Assembly: GCA_025642065.1 (NCBI GenBank)
Contig: JAODUP010000150.1
Coordinates: 310,001 to 374,000 of the forward strand
Length of the DNA: 64,000 nucleotides
Source: Paralvinella palmiformis
Taxonomy: Eukaryota > Annelida > Polychaeta > Terebellida > Alvinellidae
Reading direction: 5' to 3'
Made by a program: the position numbers and the translations under genes. This document shows positions 10,301 to 24,579 of the stretch, piece after piece. Each line of letters opens with the position of its first letter. Within the stretch, counting starts at the first letter, position 1. The notes beneath the pieces are model-generated. The model saw only the letters and a program-made list of their open reading frames with translations. It was not told the DNA's origin and ran no database searches.

Positions 10301-13300
10301 AATGGTCCAAACATGTGTACCCAACAGTCCAAACATGTGTACCCAACAGTCCAAACATGTGTACTCAATGGTCCAAACATGTGTACCCAACAGTCCAAAC
10401 ATGTGTACCCAACAGTCCAAACATGTGTACTCAGTGGTCCAAACATGTGTACTCAATGGTCCAAACATGTGTACTCAATGGTCCAATCATCTGTACTTAA
10501 TTGTCCAAACATGTGTACCCAATGGTCCAAACATGTGTACTCAATGGTCCAAACATGTGTACCGAACAGTCCAAACATGTGTACTGAACAGTCCAAACAT
10601 GTGTACTCAATGGTCCAAACATGTGTACTCAATGGTCCAAACATGTGTACTCAATGGTCCAAACATGTGTACCCAATGGTCCAAACATGTGTACTCAATG
10701 GTCCAAACATGTGTACCGAACAGTCCAAACATGTGTACTCGAACAGTCCAAACATGTGTACTCAATGGTCCAAACATGTGTACTCAATGGTCCAAACATG
10801 TGTACTCAATGGTCCAAACATGTGTACTCAATGGTCCAAACATGTGTACTCAATGGTCCAAACATGTGTACTCAACAGTCCAAACTGGTACAGTATACAT
10901 GTATTACTATATAGTATTAGGATAAACATGATACAGCTTTGTCTGATACTGTTTAGTAACCTAATTGATGATTTATTGAAGTGATGAAGTCAGATTTCTA
11001 TTAATTATTCCATATTTGTAAAATACAAGTACAAGTAATTTTTTGCTTCAAGTTCTAATGTAAGTGCTAATTTCTACCGTGTTGTTTTCAATTACTTTTC
11101 ACTAGTTTCATTGCACTATTTTCTGAACATGTATTGCCAGCTGGTGATAATTTATCTTGTCAACAAGGAATATTTCACTAAATCATTTTAATCACCAGAT
11201 TGATCATCATGTGTCTGGGTCAGATGGTGATTTTTCCAGGTGGCCCTTTGTCCGTTATAATAATGTAGAAAGCCTCATTTTGAAGCACAGCTTAACATCA
11301 GGTCACTGTTGAATGTTACAACATAAACTGATCTTGACTGATGGTAACTGCTACAGGTGCCATTGTTACTTTCAATGGTGGTCTGATAAATGGCTTGTAA
11401 TCCACAGCCAAATATAGCTGTGGTTACACTTTCTGTGTTCCTTAATACCTTCTTTATGCTGGTACTAATGGTGTAAAATAAACAGTAGCACATCACATTT
11501 TGGGATGTAAATATTATGGTTTGCCTGTCACATGTATTTTAGCATATTTATTTATAAACAATTTAATAGTCTTGTATACATATTTGTAATTTTGTCTGGT
11601 TCTACAGTTTGTTATCTGTACTCATTACCACTATTAATATATTCTAAAGGAGACTTCAAAGATTGTCAGATATATCCCAGTTTGTTACTATTTTAAGAGG
11701 AAAAATTATATTTAGTCATATTCTGGCCAGATAATTTTTTATTGTATATTTAGTTGTTGTAAATTGTAATACATTAAATCTTAGTTTACACTATTTCTCT
11801 ATATAACTACCTGAGTTGATATGTGGTCTTGCCTTTGGTGGGTTGAATTTGTGGTTAGGACAGTGCAGACCTTGGAGCAGCTGGTGCTGAAAGTTGTCTT
11901 TGTGCTTTGCTCCTTGATACTTGCAAAATGTCCCTAAACACACGACAGAATTTGTCTTGTTGTGATTAATTTTCTAGCCTTGTTACAGTAATTTATTATA
12001 GTTTAATTTAGAGTACTGTGCATTGACAGGAAACATCCACGGCCTTGTCATAATTACATTGATATTTTGGTTCTTGTAAAAAAATCTATAAATGCGGTGT
12101 TTGTATGTGTGTGCATGTGTGCACGTCATAGCTCTGTGTGGGCTTGACTGCCCCATGCAGGTCACAGTGGCTTGCCACCCATGGAGCGGTGGCCAGAATA
12201 ATGGCAAAAATGGTGGAGCAGGTGGTTGCAGGCATAATACATATACTTGCAGTGCTGTTGTAGGCCCCTGCATAATGTTTGGTGTGGGCTGGATGTAATT
12301 TTCCTCTAATATACATATCTGCGAACAACAAATCATAAAATAATATTATACACTTTTATTATATAATTCAGCATTTTCAATGCTGCTACGTATCTATATA
12401 TCGACGTAATATTTGAGGTCACTGCATGCTTAGGAATCATTTAGATATAATTGTCCCAAACTGTTATGCATTGCCCAACTGAGGTCAATTGGTTCTTTAC
12501 TTTTATACAATTAGATATAGTGAGAATTGGAATTAAAGTGGCAACTGAAAAGTATATAATAGTTCATGTATCACTCAGTAATGTTGAATAGCTGTAAGAG
12601 ATTTTATGGCCCTTTCACTGAGATGTGGTGTTGCAGACTTGGGCTAGGTATGTAACTTTGCAGTTCAGGCCTCTGCATTGTATGGTTGGGTGTGGTGGTT
12701 GTGTTCCTCTTTAATATGGTGTGGTTGCGGGCCAGAAATATCAGCCTTGCAGAGGTATAGTGCACACACACACACACATTTATGGAACAAATAGTAACAA
12801 ATTCATCAATAAAATAATCCTCAATCAAATATAAAACCAGTTTAACTGTAGATAAAGTACTAAAATCGAGGTTTAAACCTGAATAAACTAGCTAAAGTAA
12901 AACCTAGACTGGACAAAACCAGCAACCCAAGTTTTACACCCACACTGGTGTATACACATAGGCCAGTATATAACATTTGCCAACACCTTATGGCTGTGAA
13001 AGATTTCACACATTAAAATGACAACATTTTAAGGAATTTTTTTTTATGACTCCTACTCTAGGCTTAATTTTTAAAAGATGAACTGCCTGTAAGTTTCATA
13101 TGTGACTGGAATGTGCATTTTTACCATTTGTAGAAAGAAATTAATTTATATTGACCCAAAGAATGTGTTTTTTTGCAAACAATGCTGTCATGTTTTCTAT
13201 TATTTAATTGTTACAGAATAAATATATCAGAAAATGATTAATGTTGTCATGATGTTGTGGAGTGGATTGATTTGTGTCATATCTTCATCTAAGAATTACC

Positions 13301-13804
13301 GAACTCTTCATTTGTCACTTACTTTTGACTGATACTACTCCCCTAAACCTCTATGTAGTTTTATTGTTGGTTTCGCAATATGTAACCCGTGTCTATGGAG
13401 TAAATCTGTGGAATGTATTAAATTTGTGCTTCATTTAACAACATTTAATCAAAAACCTGAAACATAAATGGATGTACATGTTATTGTAAGTTGAATAAAG
13501 TATGTATGTGTCTGATGTATTCGACATTGACTGTCTTTTAAGGTGATAAATTGAGTTTCTATAAATTTACTCATGGATATATAATTATTTGTATGTTACA
13601 TCTTGACATGTACTGTGTGTTATTATATAATTTTACTGCACTGCACCTTTAGATGACTCTTGCTAGTGATTAATATTATTTAAATATTGTCATCACATAC
13701 TGGAGACAATACCTGTGAGTGTCTGCTAAGAGTGGTCTGGTGTTGATGAGAGATAGATCTGTATTTATCACACACACACACTGTCTCTCACCCTCCCTCC
13801 CCCT

Positions 13805-13850
<46 letters not shown>

Positions 13851-14376
13851 TTATACGGAAATTGGTGTGGGCACATTGACCATCTTCAATTCTGTTAGAT
13901 ATATTATATTAATAACATTGTTAATGGATATTACTGTCAGTGTCATGTTGTGTGAGAATATCTTTGATTCCAACCAATGATCATTATCTCTAACAATAAC
14001 TATATAGCATATTGGCTTCATATCTCACAATATTGTCTTGTGAGCTGTAGACTTTGTGACATTAGATCATCCGAAGTTTGAGTTCAGACAAACAATCTTT
14101 TGGACAGAACTATTATGATTTATTGACCTCCTTGTCTCATAGACATCTCTTTATACAGCTCTATCGTGTCATATGTTGATTAAAGTTTCTATAGAGATAC
14201 CATGACACCTTGCTTGTCAACTATAACCTGTGATTTTACCATTTGTTTATGTTTATATTATAGGTTTATAATTTTATTTTCTTCAAGATTTAAATACTCC
14301 TTCGTGAATATCTTATCTGTTTAATTATTTGAACTGAGGTAAATGTTGAACATGTTGGGGTTAAGGGTCGGTGGAC

Positions 14377-14427
<51 letters not shown>

Positions 14428-17400
14428 TAGGGGAGGGCTTGGTAGTGTAGAGATGAAGCTGTGATAGAGGTTTGAATTCAGGCAATCAGGGGTTAGCAGG
14501 ACACGGACAAAGAAACTCTACACAGCCGTGTGTGTGTGTGTGTGCAGTTGGTGAAGTGGAAGCATTTTGGTATCTTAGAACCTCCTGTAGTGTATTGGTT
14601 AAAACATTGCACCACAAAGCTCTAGGTTGTAGGTTTGTGGGATGTCTCATGGCCGTATGTGATGAGCACTGAAACTAAACAGATCACTCTCACACTTATA
14701 GTAGCATCTTTTCTGGAACACCTACCATCAATTAAATGGTATAAATTATTATAAGACACACTTTGTATTTAGGGCAATAGGGATTGTTAGTGATATGGGG
14801 GATGATCTGTGTCTAGATCTAGATACTTTTCATGTGTATTTTGTGTGTGTGTGTGTGTGCACGTCGCACATTAACTTGTAGTTTCCATTCATATTACTTA
14901 TATTAGTGTTCTTCAGATGCTTTTTTAACCATCTAATATTACTCTGTAAATAACCATTAGCTAGCATGTTCTAATAAACTTCCTAAGTTCTATGATAATT
15001 GTTATACAAACAATTATAATAAAGTTCAAATCTACATTTTGGGGGTATTATTGATGCTAAATATTGCCATCACTATAACTTAAAAGCAATCAGCATGTCT
15101 ACTGAGGTTCTTACTAGTCTAATCTCAACAGACATCAGGACAGACATTATAAATATTTTACATCTCTGTGAACCATTGCCAGCCCTTGATGTTTATGACA
15201 CGTCATCAGTTTGATCAAAAGTTACCTGCTCTACCTGTAAGTGAAGAAACGGTTATTTAGTACTTTGTTTGTACAGATAATAAATAGAATGTTATCTGAT
15301 TACTAATTATCTTACATGTCATAGATTGTCAATTGCCATGTCATTTACCTAACTCAGGTAACACATGTCTGCATATTTGGTAGATATGTTCACATATATG
15401 ACAAAACTCTCTGGATACATGTATGATAGCATTTTACCTTTATCGGAGATGTTTATATTTACTATAGCTGTCTCTGAGATGCTCACTTGTCTGCCACAGT
15501 TGTCTACATCTGTCATCGATTATGCCCATTTATATACCACAAAAGTCTACATTTGTCATCGATAATGATATACACATTTGTATGCCCACTTGCATGACAC
15601 ACATGTCTACATCTGTGATTCAGATCTCCACTTGTCTGACACAGTTGTCTACATCTGTCATTGATATGCCCAAATGTAGACCACAGATGTCTACATTTCT
15701 CATTGATATACAAAGTTGTGTTATATATGTCTACATCTGTCATTGAGATGTCCATTTGTATGACACAGATGTAGCCTTGTTCATCAACAACTAACTGACA
15801 GCACTTACCAAACAGCTTGTTCGGTTACTGGTAATCTCACACCTAGATTACTACAATAACCTAATAGGTAGTCTACCATCAGATCTATTGTTGAGGCTCC
15901 AATGCTAGTCCAAAATAACGCTGTTCATTTTGATTACTAGAACAATGTGATGGAAACATAACACCCCTGTCATGGTTAAGTTTCTTTGGATCCTATTAAT
16001 TCACACATGATTTTAAAGACCCTTCTACTTATGTTCAAAGCTATGTAGAATAAGGCATCGCTGTCTATTGATTATATCCTGATAGAGTATACACCTATTT
16101 TAGGATATCAATAGATTTAAATAAAGACTCAAAACTTACCTTTTTAAAAGTAGTCTAAAGTATTCCTTTTAATGTTATTAAATAATATCTCTGTGTGTTT
16201 TTATTAAGTGAATCCAGCAATATTGCACTATATAAATATTAGTTTTATTATTTATTTTATTATTATTTCTGTCATTGAGATGCCACAGATGTCTGTATCT
16301 GTTATTGAGATGCCCAGTTGTATGACACCGATGTCTGTATCTGCCACTGAGATGCCCAGTTGTATGACACAGATGTCTGTATCTGCCACTGAGATGCCCA
16401 GTTGTATGACACAGATGTCTGTATCTGCCACTGAAATGCACAGTTGTATGACACAAGTGTCTATATCTGTCATTGAGATGCTCATGCCCACTTTTATGTC
16501 TCAGATGTCTGTATCTGTCATTGAGATGCACACTTTTATGACACATGTCTAAGGTATTATTTTTTTTTAGTTTTGTTAAATGTGTCACATAATATAACAG
16601 ATTGTCTAAATATAAGGTGTATATATTTTTCAGATAACAGAACTCTGTGGTGCTAAAAGATTAGGACATTTTGGCCGATATCAGTTTTATATTGCTCTGA
16701 AGTTGATATCAGCAGCACAGTCCGGTCTTCCAGTCATGTTAGAAAGCTTAAACTCTGGTAAGTGTCTTTGTTTTAGCAGTATGGGATAAGGCACTGGCAC
16801 AGAGAATCATGATTCATGAATACAACCTCTGGACAATACACTAGGGGGACTGAATCAATTGGAACAGCAATTTTTCATGCTGATATGTGTAATTCCCCCC
16901 AAAGTGTATGTGGGGGGGGTGTCCTTCTATATGTCTGTGCATGTCTGTTTTCTTCCCTCTGATAGAACTGGGATGGCAGGTTTCTACCACATCCATGAAG
17001 AATATCAGTTTTATACTGTTCCCCTCTAAATGAGAAGGATACCCTTTTCCAAATTCTATGAAAGTACTAAATTATAATTTTGTAGATAAACTACACAGTA
17101 CAGTTGATTTGAATTTATCACTAATTTATTTTGGAAGGATTCTTGGTACAAAGTGGAAAATTGTAACTAACTATTTCATTATTAGTGAGAATATTTCATA
17201 TTTAATTCAAACAGCACATCTCTCATTGTTGTAGATAGTAATAACATTGACATTATAATAACATTGTTATGTAAAACTAATATCATAATGTATAATATCT
17301 TAATAATAAGAAGGTTGTTATGTTAATACTAGCAGTCGTTCTCTGTATATAGGATTGACTAAAGAGACACAGCTGTTAATAATAATAATAATATTATTTA

Positions 17401-19385
17401 TATATGGCAGTATTATGACAGATGATGTAATAATATTACACGAGAAGCTTGAGATCTTCATTGGCCAGTTATAATATTATCATAATAATGTTCATATTGA
17501 CTTAAGAGCTTAATGTGACACTGATCTCATCAATCACTGATCACAAATTAGATATTAATATCATTTCTTATACCTAGAGGATACTTCTATCCTAATATAA
17601 ATATAATACTTTAATCTCTAGAGTGTGTGGCATCTATATGTATGTCTGGTATTACTGGCTTAAACTGTATGATGACGTATATGTGAGTGTGTATATTTGT
17701 GTCTAATCTTACTGGTCTAGACTGTGTTATGACATATCCATGTGTCTGATAGTACTGGTCTATATTATGTAACATATACAATCTGGCTCCGCTATAATCT
17801 GGTGTCAAAAGGAGTTGGACAATATTATAAGTGAGATGATGACATCCACATAAAAGTGATTATAAACTGTTCCTAGGCTGGTTATGGAGAGAAATTATAG
17901 AACAAAGTGTAAGAGTAAGATCACACAAAAGTGTTATAGTATTGTTATTTTTGTTGTTATTGTTGTCTACCTGTTATTTTGATCTAACATACTTGATGAT
18001 CTTTGATGGAAAGTTGAAAATGTGCACACAGTATGTTAAATGGGCAACGCAGCCTTCAGTAGTAGTGAGGTAAGACGAAACAACCTTTAAAGGGATAGTC
18101 CACCTTCATTTATAATTTTCAGGACTAATAGAGCTATACTCACAAATATCACGAATGATGTGAAACTGTGTAAACGATCACCCACACATTAAATAATCCA
18201 GTTCAAAGTGCTGATTAATCGACTTTTAATGGCCTGTGGGTGTCGCCATTTTGAAGCTCGACAAAGACTGGAAGCTCCTGAATGTTGATGTCGCTTGAAC
18301 ACAGCAGCTTGACTGAGAGTCCATACAAAAGCATGTAAACAAGTGTGAACAAAGAATTATTCCAGAACAAAACGCAATTATCTTGTTAAAATTACGTCAT
18401 GAATGACATACATGATACAACCATAATCATTTTGAGCCAGAAGGAACCTCAGAAGAGGAAGATGATTAAAAATGGCCGAGGTTTTAACGTTCAAGAGTAA
18501 CTATAATCCGCGTCAGTCTAGAGGGCGCCCAATTGAGTTTTCTCCTTCCCGCCTTCGAATCTGGTTTCCAGTGCAACCGTAATGGTGGCCCACCAGTAAT
18601 TTGATTATTTCCTTATAGTTATGATATCAGGTATATTTCATGATTATTATTGTGAAATTTGTAGTTACTGTGCTAAGCATTACATATTTAAACATAGCTA
18701 GGCAGGGGTTTGAATTATAGTGTTAGAGGTTTGTGGAGAGTAAAGCTACCACAGTACCAGTTTCATCATGGAAATGTCTTATTATTATAGTCTGTACACA
18801 TCAATCAGTTGATAAACATTGGTATTAACTATATCTCTGTAGTAACTGGACTAGTCTCTAGAAGAACATCACTAAGATTGTCATATCAAGTGTTTGTTGT
18901 TGATTGATCTATTTCTAATTTAAATGACAATATTGCTTACTGAGATGACACCAAAAGTATAATAATCAACTGACTTTAGAAATATTTCTCTTAGTAACAA
19001 TGTACTCTATATAAACATTATATAGTATCACTAACACTGTACTATTTGTGAACTGTTATTAAAATTTGTAGTTTTAGTAAAACTCAAAGTCGATTTTACA
19101 ATTTAGTTTAAAAAATATATAAGGTTTATGAGTAATGAGTGAGAGACGTGGAAAACCTTACTGTGATCTTATAATATATTAATAATTATCGAATTTAACA
19201 TATACATAATATATTTTACTACACAGTCTAGAACATATAGCTCACATAAGCAATTTAGACTTCATATACCCTGGACTAGTGATACAAAATAAATAGTTTT
19301 TATTTATGTATAAATACAGGATTAATTGCTTTCTGCACGGACTTTGAAGCATTTTTTGTGAACACTAACAAACACATGCTCACAT

Positions 19386-19451
<66 letters not shown>

Positions 19452-19866
19452 CCATTATATATATATATCACAATAGGCTAGAACATTGTTGTCAGGGACA
19501 AATATAGCACTTATTAGTAGACTAGTAGGCTCTAGATTATCAAAACACGCGCCTCCCAGACCACTCATATCACGCGCGCGCACACACACACACACATCCT
19601 AGACCAGTATGTCAGACACACATATTATGTCAAACTCCTGACACACTCTACTCTAGACAGAACTAGGTTGAGATTTAAATCTTGGCAGTAGAGCTCTTTG
19701 GCCAATTGTGATACTAATTTAGTTATAGAGTTCTCATGTTCTATCTCACTCACTCACTCACTCACTCACTCACTCACTCACTCACTCACTCACTCACTCA
19801 CTCACTCACTCACTCACTCACTCACTCACTCACTCACTCACTCACTCACTCACTCACTCACTCACT

Positions 19867-19921
<55 letters not shown>

Positions 19922-21500
19922 CATATATATATATATCAAATGAATGCTTTAATGGTTTAAACAAAACACTTATAAATTGAATAACCGAGAAACAGCTAGA
20001 ACTGTAATCACTTTTCATTAAACTTAAAATTCGAAAAAATTATCAAGTAAAATAATTCACATTTAAAAAAATACTAGTTTTAAAATTCCCTATAAGCTTT
20101 TTTTTGTTTAAGTCAGTTTTTCACTTAGATTTATAAATATTAGTCATAATATTATGTTTAGTGACCTCTTTTGTAGGAGCATTTCAAGTGTTGGTGCACA
20201 GACACTTAATTCTAACAAGATCAGATTTTAACGAAAATGTTGATCTAAAATAAGTGTGCATGTCAGAAACATTGTACGAGAATGGACCTTAAACTTTATT
20301 GTTCCAGGACAACCGTCTTGTTATATCTGCGACATATTTGTACGTTATTATTCTCATTATATTTGAATTATAAACCTATAATGTCATCAAATGTTATCTA
20401 AAACACAAATCTTATGGTGGAAGGTGTCTGACCTATGTTAGTAGTTAGTAAGATATTATTAATATACGAGGTTGGTCTATTTATTGTAAGGTTTAAATGG
20501 TTGATATAAATAAGGATAATTTCAAATGAGAGGTTTCATTTTTTTTTAAATGGCTTTGACTAGAGTAAACATATTACAACCTGGTATTTGTTTCACAATT
20601 GAATGTGGAGTAAACCCTCCCTTAAAAGATCATTGGTGGGATGACATGATGCGGTCCTTAACGGTCACAGGAAAAGGTTTCCCAAATTAGTCAGAATGTT
20701 AGTGATATATATTAAAATCAAAAGATCTATTTAATTTTTTCCCTAGAAATAAAGTTACAGTAGTTTTAAAACTTGCTTTGCTAGCATCTCACATGGGCGA
20801 AACTTTAATCGATAATCTTTGGAAAACTTCAGAATGTGATGTCATCTTTGCCAAACAAAGAACCCAAACACTCTATCGGTCCATGTGGCCTTGTTTAACC
20901 TGTGTTACGTGTTCTATTCTGTCTTTATAAACATATAAAATGGTGTATTCTGTCACATACAATTGTGCAAAGAAACATAGATCAAATACCAATGTTTATA
21001 TCCGATGTGTGTCATCAAAACCTGGTCCAAAATAACAACAACCCCCCCCCCCGAAAATTACAAAACAAATGGCTAAAAAGATACACTCTGTGTTAGTATG
21101 TTGACTGTACATGTGTGTTAGTATGATGACTGTACACCTGTGTTAGTATGATGACTGTACATCTCTGTTAGTATGATGACTGTACATATGTGTTAGTATG
21201 ATGACTACATCTGTGTTAGTATGATGACTGTATATCTGTGTTAGTATGATGACTGTATATCTGTGATAGTATGATGACTGTACATCTCTGTTAGTATTAT
21301 GACTGTATATCTGTGTTAGTATGATGACTGTACCACAATAACATTACTCTTTTGTATCTGTGAATTAGGATGATTACTGTGTCTATATATTACCATGGTA
21401 ACAGCTGTTTTGTTTGTTTTTTTCAGCCCAAGAACTACCCCTCCCTAAGTTTGGTGTACACCAAACAAATACAGGTATATGTACAACATAGATAAATAGA

Positions 21501-21545
<45 letters not shown>

Positions 21546-21839
21546 CCGTCCGTCTGTCCATCCGTCTGTCTGTCATAACACTATGTTTTGTTGTTTTCCA
21601 GAAGTGAGAAAGTTGACTCATTATAATTCCCAGGAAGATGATACACGTCAGAATGAGAGGTTAGTTTGTTGTTTTTAGTCTCTCAGAGTTAGAATGATGA
21701 TGTGATGTTTATTTTATTGAGTAGATAGTGTTTAGGGTATCTTATTAATTAGACCTTTTGTTAAAGTTGTTTACTTAACAACTAATCTTGTTTTTTTCTT
21801 GTTATGAATTGATGTCTTGTGCCAACTTTTCATTGTTAA

Positions 21840-21886
<47 letters not shown>

Positions 21887-23056
21887 TATTCTTGACAAAA
21901 TTATCAAGATTTATACACAGGTACAAGTACATGGACACAAACAGGCACATATTAGCTAACACAAATACCATTTTCTATAAACAGAAAGCTTAGTGTTGGG
22001 ACCAGTATCCAGCCACCACCAAAACATGTAAGAGGTCATCAAGTTCAGAGGAACAGTATTTCTGGTGGTCATGATGGACCTGGGGTAAGTTAGTAACATA
22101 GTTATCTCATTAGTATAGTTAGTTTTATAGTATAGGGTAGTAGGTGGGGGGGGGGACTTTCAGATATGTCACATGAATTAAACTGATAGGTTTTTTATGG
22201 TGTTTTTTTTATTATACTAAATCTTCACAGAATAACATCTATCCAATTAGGTTAATTAATCATATATTCCAGTTGAGATCATATATAATAATTAACGTGC
22301 AATTTATTTAAATTCTACTGTTATATAAGTAATTATTGGGAGATTACAGTTAACTTGATATGAATACCGTAGTCCATTAAGCTGAGATGGTTTTTAGGCC
22401 TAAAATATCACGATTTATGATAGTACCGTCCATTAAGCTGACCTAAAAATCTGAACTTTTCCCTGCAGTATTTCCAGGTGACTTTTTGATTGCAGGAAAC
22501 TGTTAGCGCATACATAGCACCTCAAACTTAAATTAACTGCATGATTAAACATTCATTGAATTGCATATGAAGTCAATTACATATAAATTTACTTAGGAAT
22601 AATTAAACATATTGTCAATTACTAACTCTACCGAGCCTTTGATGGTACGTTTTGGTCACTACCTAGACAATGTAAATTACCGGTATATACAGTCAGTTAT
22701 TAACTAACTCTCTATTGAAAATAAATAAATAATCAGTAATTATCCTGTTACTAGTGTAAAAATATGCCTAGACAAAATATGTATATGGGGGGCACCCTAA
22801 TGTCTATGCGGCCAAACGAATTAGATACAACGGCCTTGGGTATGAGATGTCTTGGGTACTAGTTGTTTTGTTACTGAAGCTGCCTTTAAATTGAAAGTCC
22901 AACAACATTTATCTATAATTACAAAAGTCAGATAATTCTACATGTAAATATTGATTTTCGTTATAAAGCCATGAATCGTTATCAAGAACTTGTTTCACTT
23001 CTATTTTCACTCCATGACTGCATAAGTTTAAATCAAAATGACACTTGATGTCCATC

Positions 23057-23096
<40 letters not shown>

Positions 23097-24529
23097 CTAG
23101 AGTCTAGATGGCTGCTAACACACAAATATTTTCTCCTGATTACTGAATTTCTTGACACTGAAACAGCACTAGCCATTAAGCCAACCTCCAAAAATAAGGG
23201 TCAAAATGTTGACACAAAGTATCGGCTTAATCCCCGGGACCTACGGTAGTTTTAATTGAAATATGCTTCCATATTACTGTGTTAATTTGTGTTTTCTGTG
23301 GAAGGATTAATAACTTTCATTTGATAGGCAGAAGGGTCTATACCCCAAAATGGGTTAACACCCCCTATCTTCACCTACCAACGGTAATGTTCTGTTTATG
23401 ATATTTTGTCAGGTGGCTGACAGTTTGCATTTTATAAAGTAGATAATTTGTCAATTTATTGCAGTTACAGGTTGAGCATAAAGTCATTTCACCAACCCAA
23501 AGTCCTCCAATATCTCCTCAGACGGACGGAAGCGAGATAGGCTTAAAACAGCCAAATGTTGGACCTGCAGTATTACCCAATCAGATTAATCTTGGATCAG
23601 GTGTTGGCCATGTTCCTGCCAATCACATCAATCCTGGATCTGGTGTTGGGCACATGCCCACTAGTCAGCTGAATCCTGGTCCAGGATCTGGGCATGCATC
23701 AGTCGGCAAGATGCATCCCGGTGTTGGACCCGGTCATGTTCCAACCAATCAGATGCATTCCGGATCGGGTTCAGCACAAGTTCCAGCCAATCAGCTCCAT
23801 CCAGGAGTGGGCACAGTGCTGGTGGCAGCTAATCAGGTGGCATCTGGTGCCAGTATGGCACCCGGTGTTTCTCCCACTGCACCACAGTTTGAACAGGTTC
23901 ATGCATTAGACAAAGCCTGGGCTTCATTTGAAGAAGACAAACAAGGTAGGAGCATATTTGAAGGTTTTTTATTAAAACACTAAACATTTCAGACATGGGC
24001 TGGAATGTTGATATAAATCTAAGATCCTTGTGTAAAAGGTCAATACATTATGTATCATTTATTAAGCTGCTACCTGAAGAAGGGGAAGGTCTAACCTCTA
24101 TACCATTCAGCAATATTTTTATAGACCAATTTTTATTTCTTTTTGAAAACTTATCATCCAGTTTAATAATTATAGTAATAATAATAAATTGGATTTTTAT
24201 AAAATGCCAGATTCGGTAAACTGTTCTTTATGACTTCACAGAAGAAGTGATTAAAAAAGAGGAACAAATTTATAGTATTTTGCTTCCTGTCACTGTTAGC
24301 TCATCAGATGATGTTTATATGAAGATAAACTTTTTGTTCTAACTGATGTTAATTTGGGCAGGTGTACATATACACACACAAACACACACACAAGTAAATA
24401 AACATTTGCTCAGCTGTATGTTATAATCTAAAGCACAGTGTATTATGTTGCTGTATCTATATTTTGAGATGTTGCAGAAGTGCCAGCATCAGCTAAAAGT
24501 AGTGATATAACTGCATTTTAATAAACAAA

Positions 24530-24579
<50 letters not shown>

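Noticed and set aside
9881..10984. Overlapping long ORFs (up to 334 codons) on both strands
   Set aside because: All are readings of a 22-bp tandem repeat whose unit has no stop codon in any frame; 22 is not a multiple of 3, so each frame cycles through the same peptide. No start context or homology supports coding.
12092..12298. 68-codon + ORF and two overlapping minus ORFs
   Set aside because: Lie in a non-coding local direct repeat within REPS intron 1; no similarity recognised.
16178..16588. 136-codon minus-strand and 114-codon plus-strand repeat ORFs
   Set aside because: Open only because the intronic repeat period is 42 bp; overlapping on both strands inside REPS intron 1.
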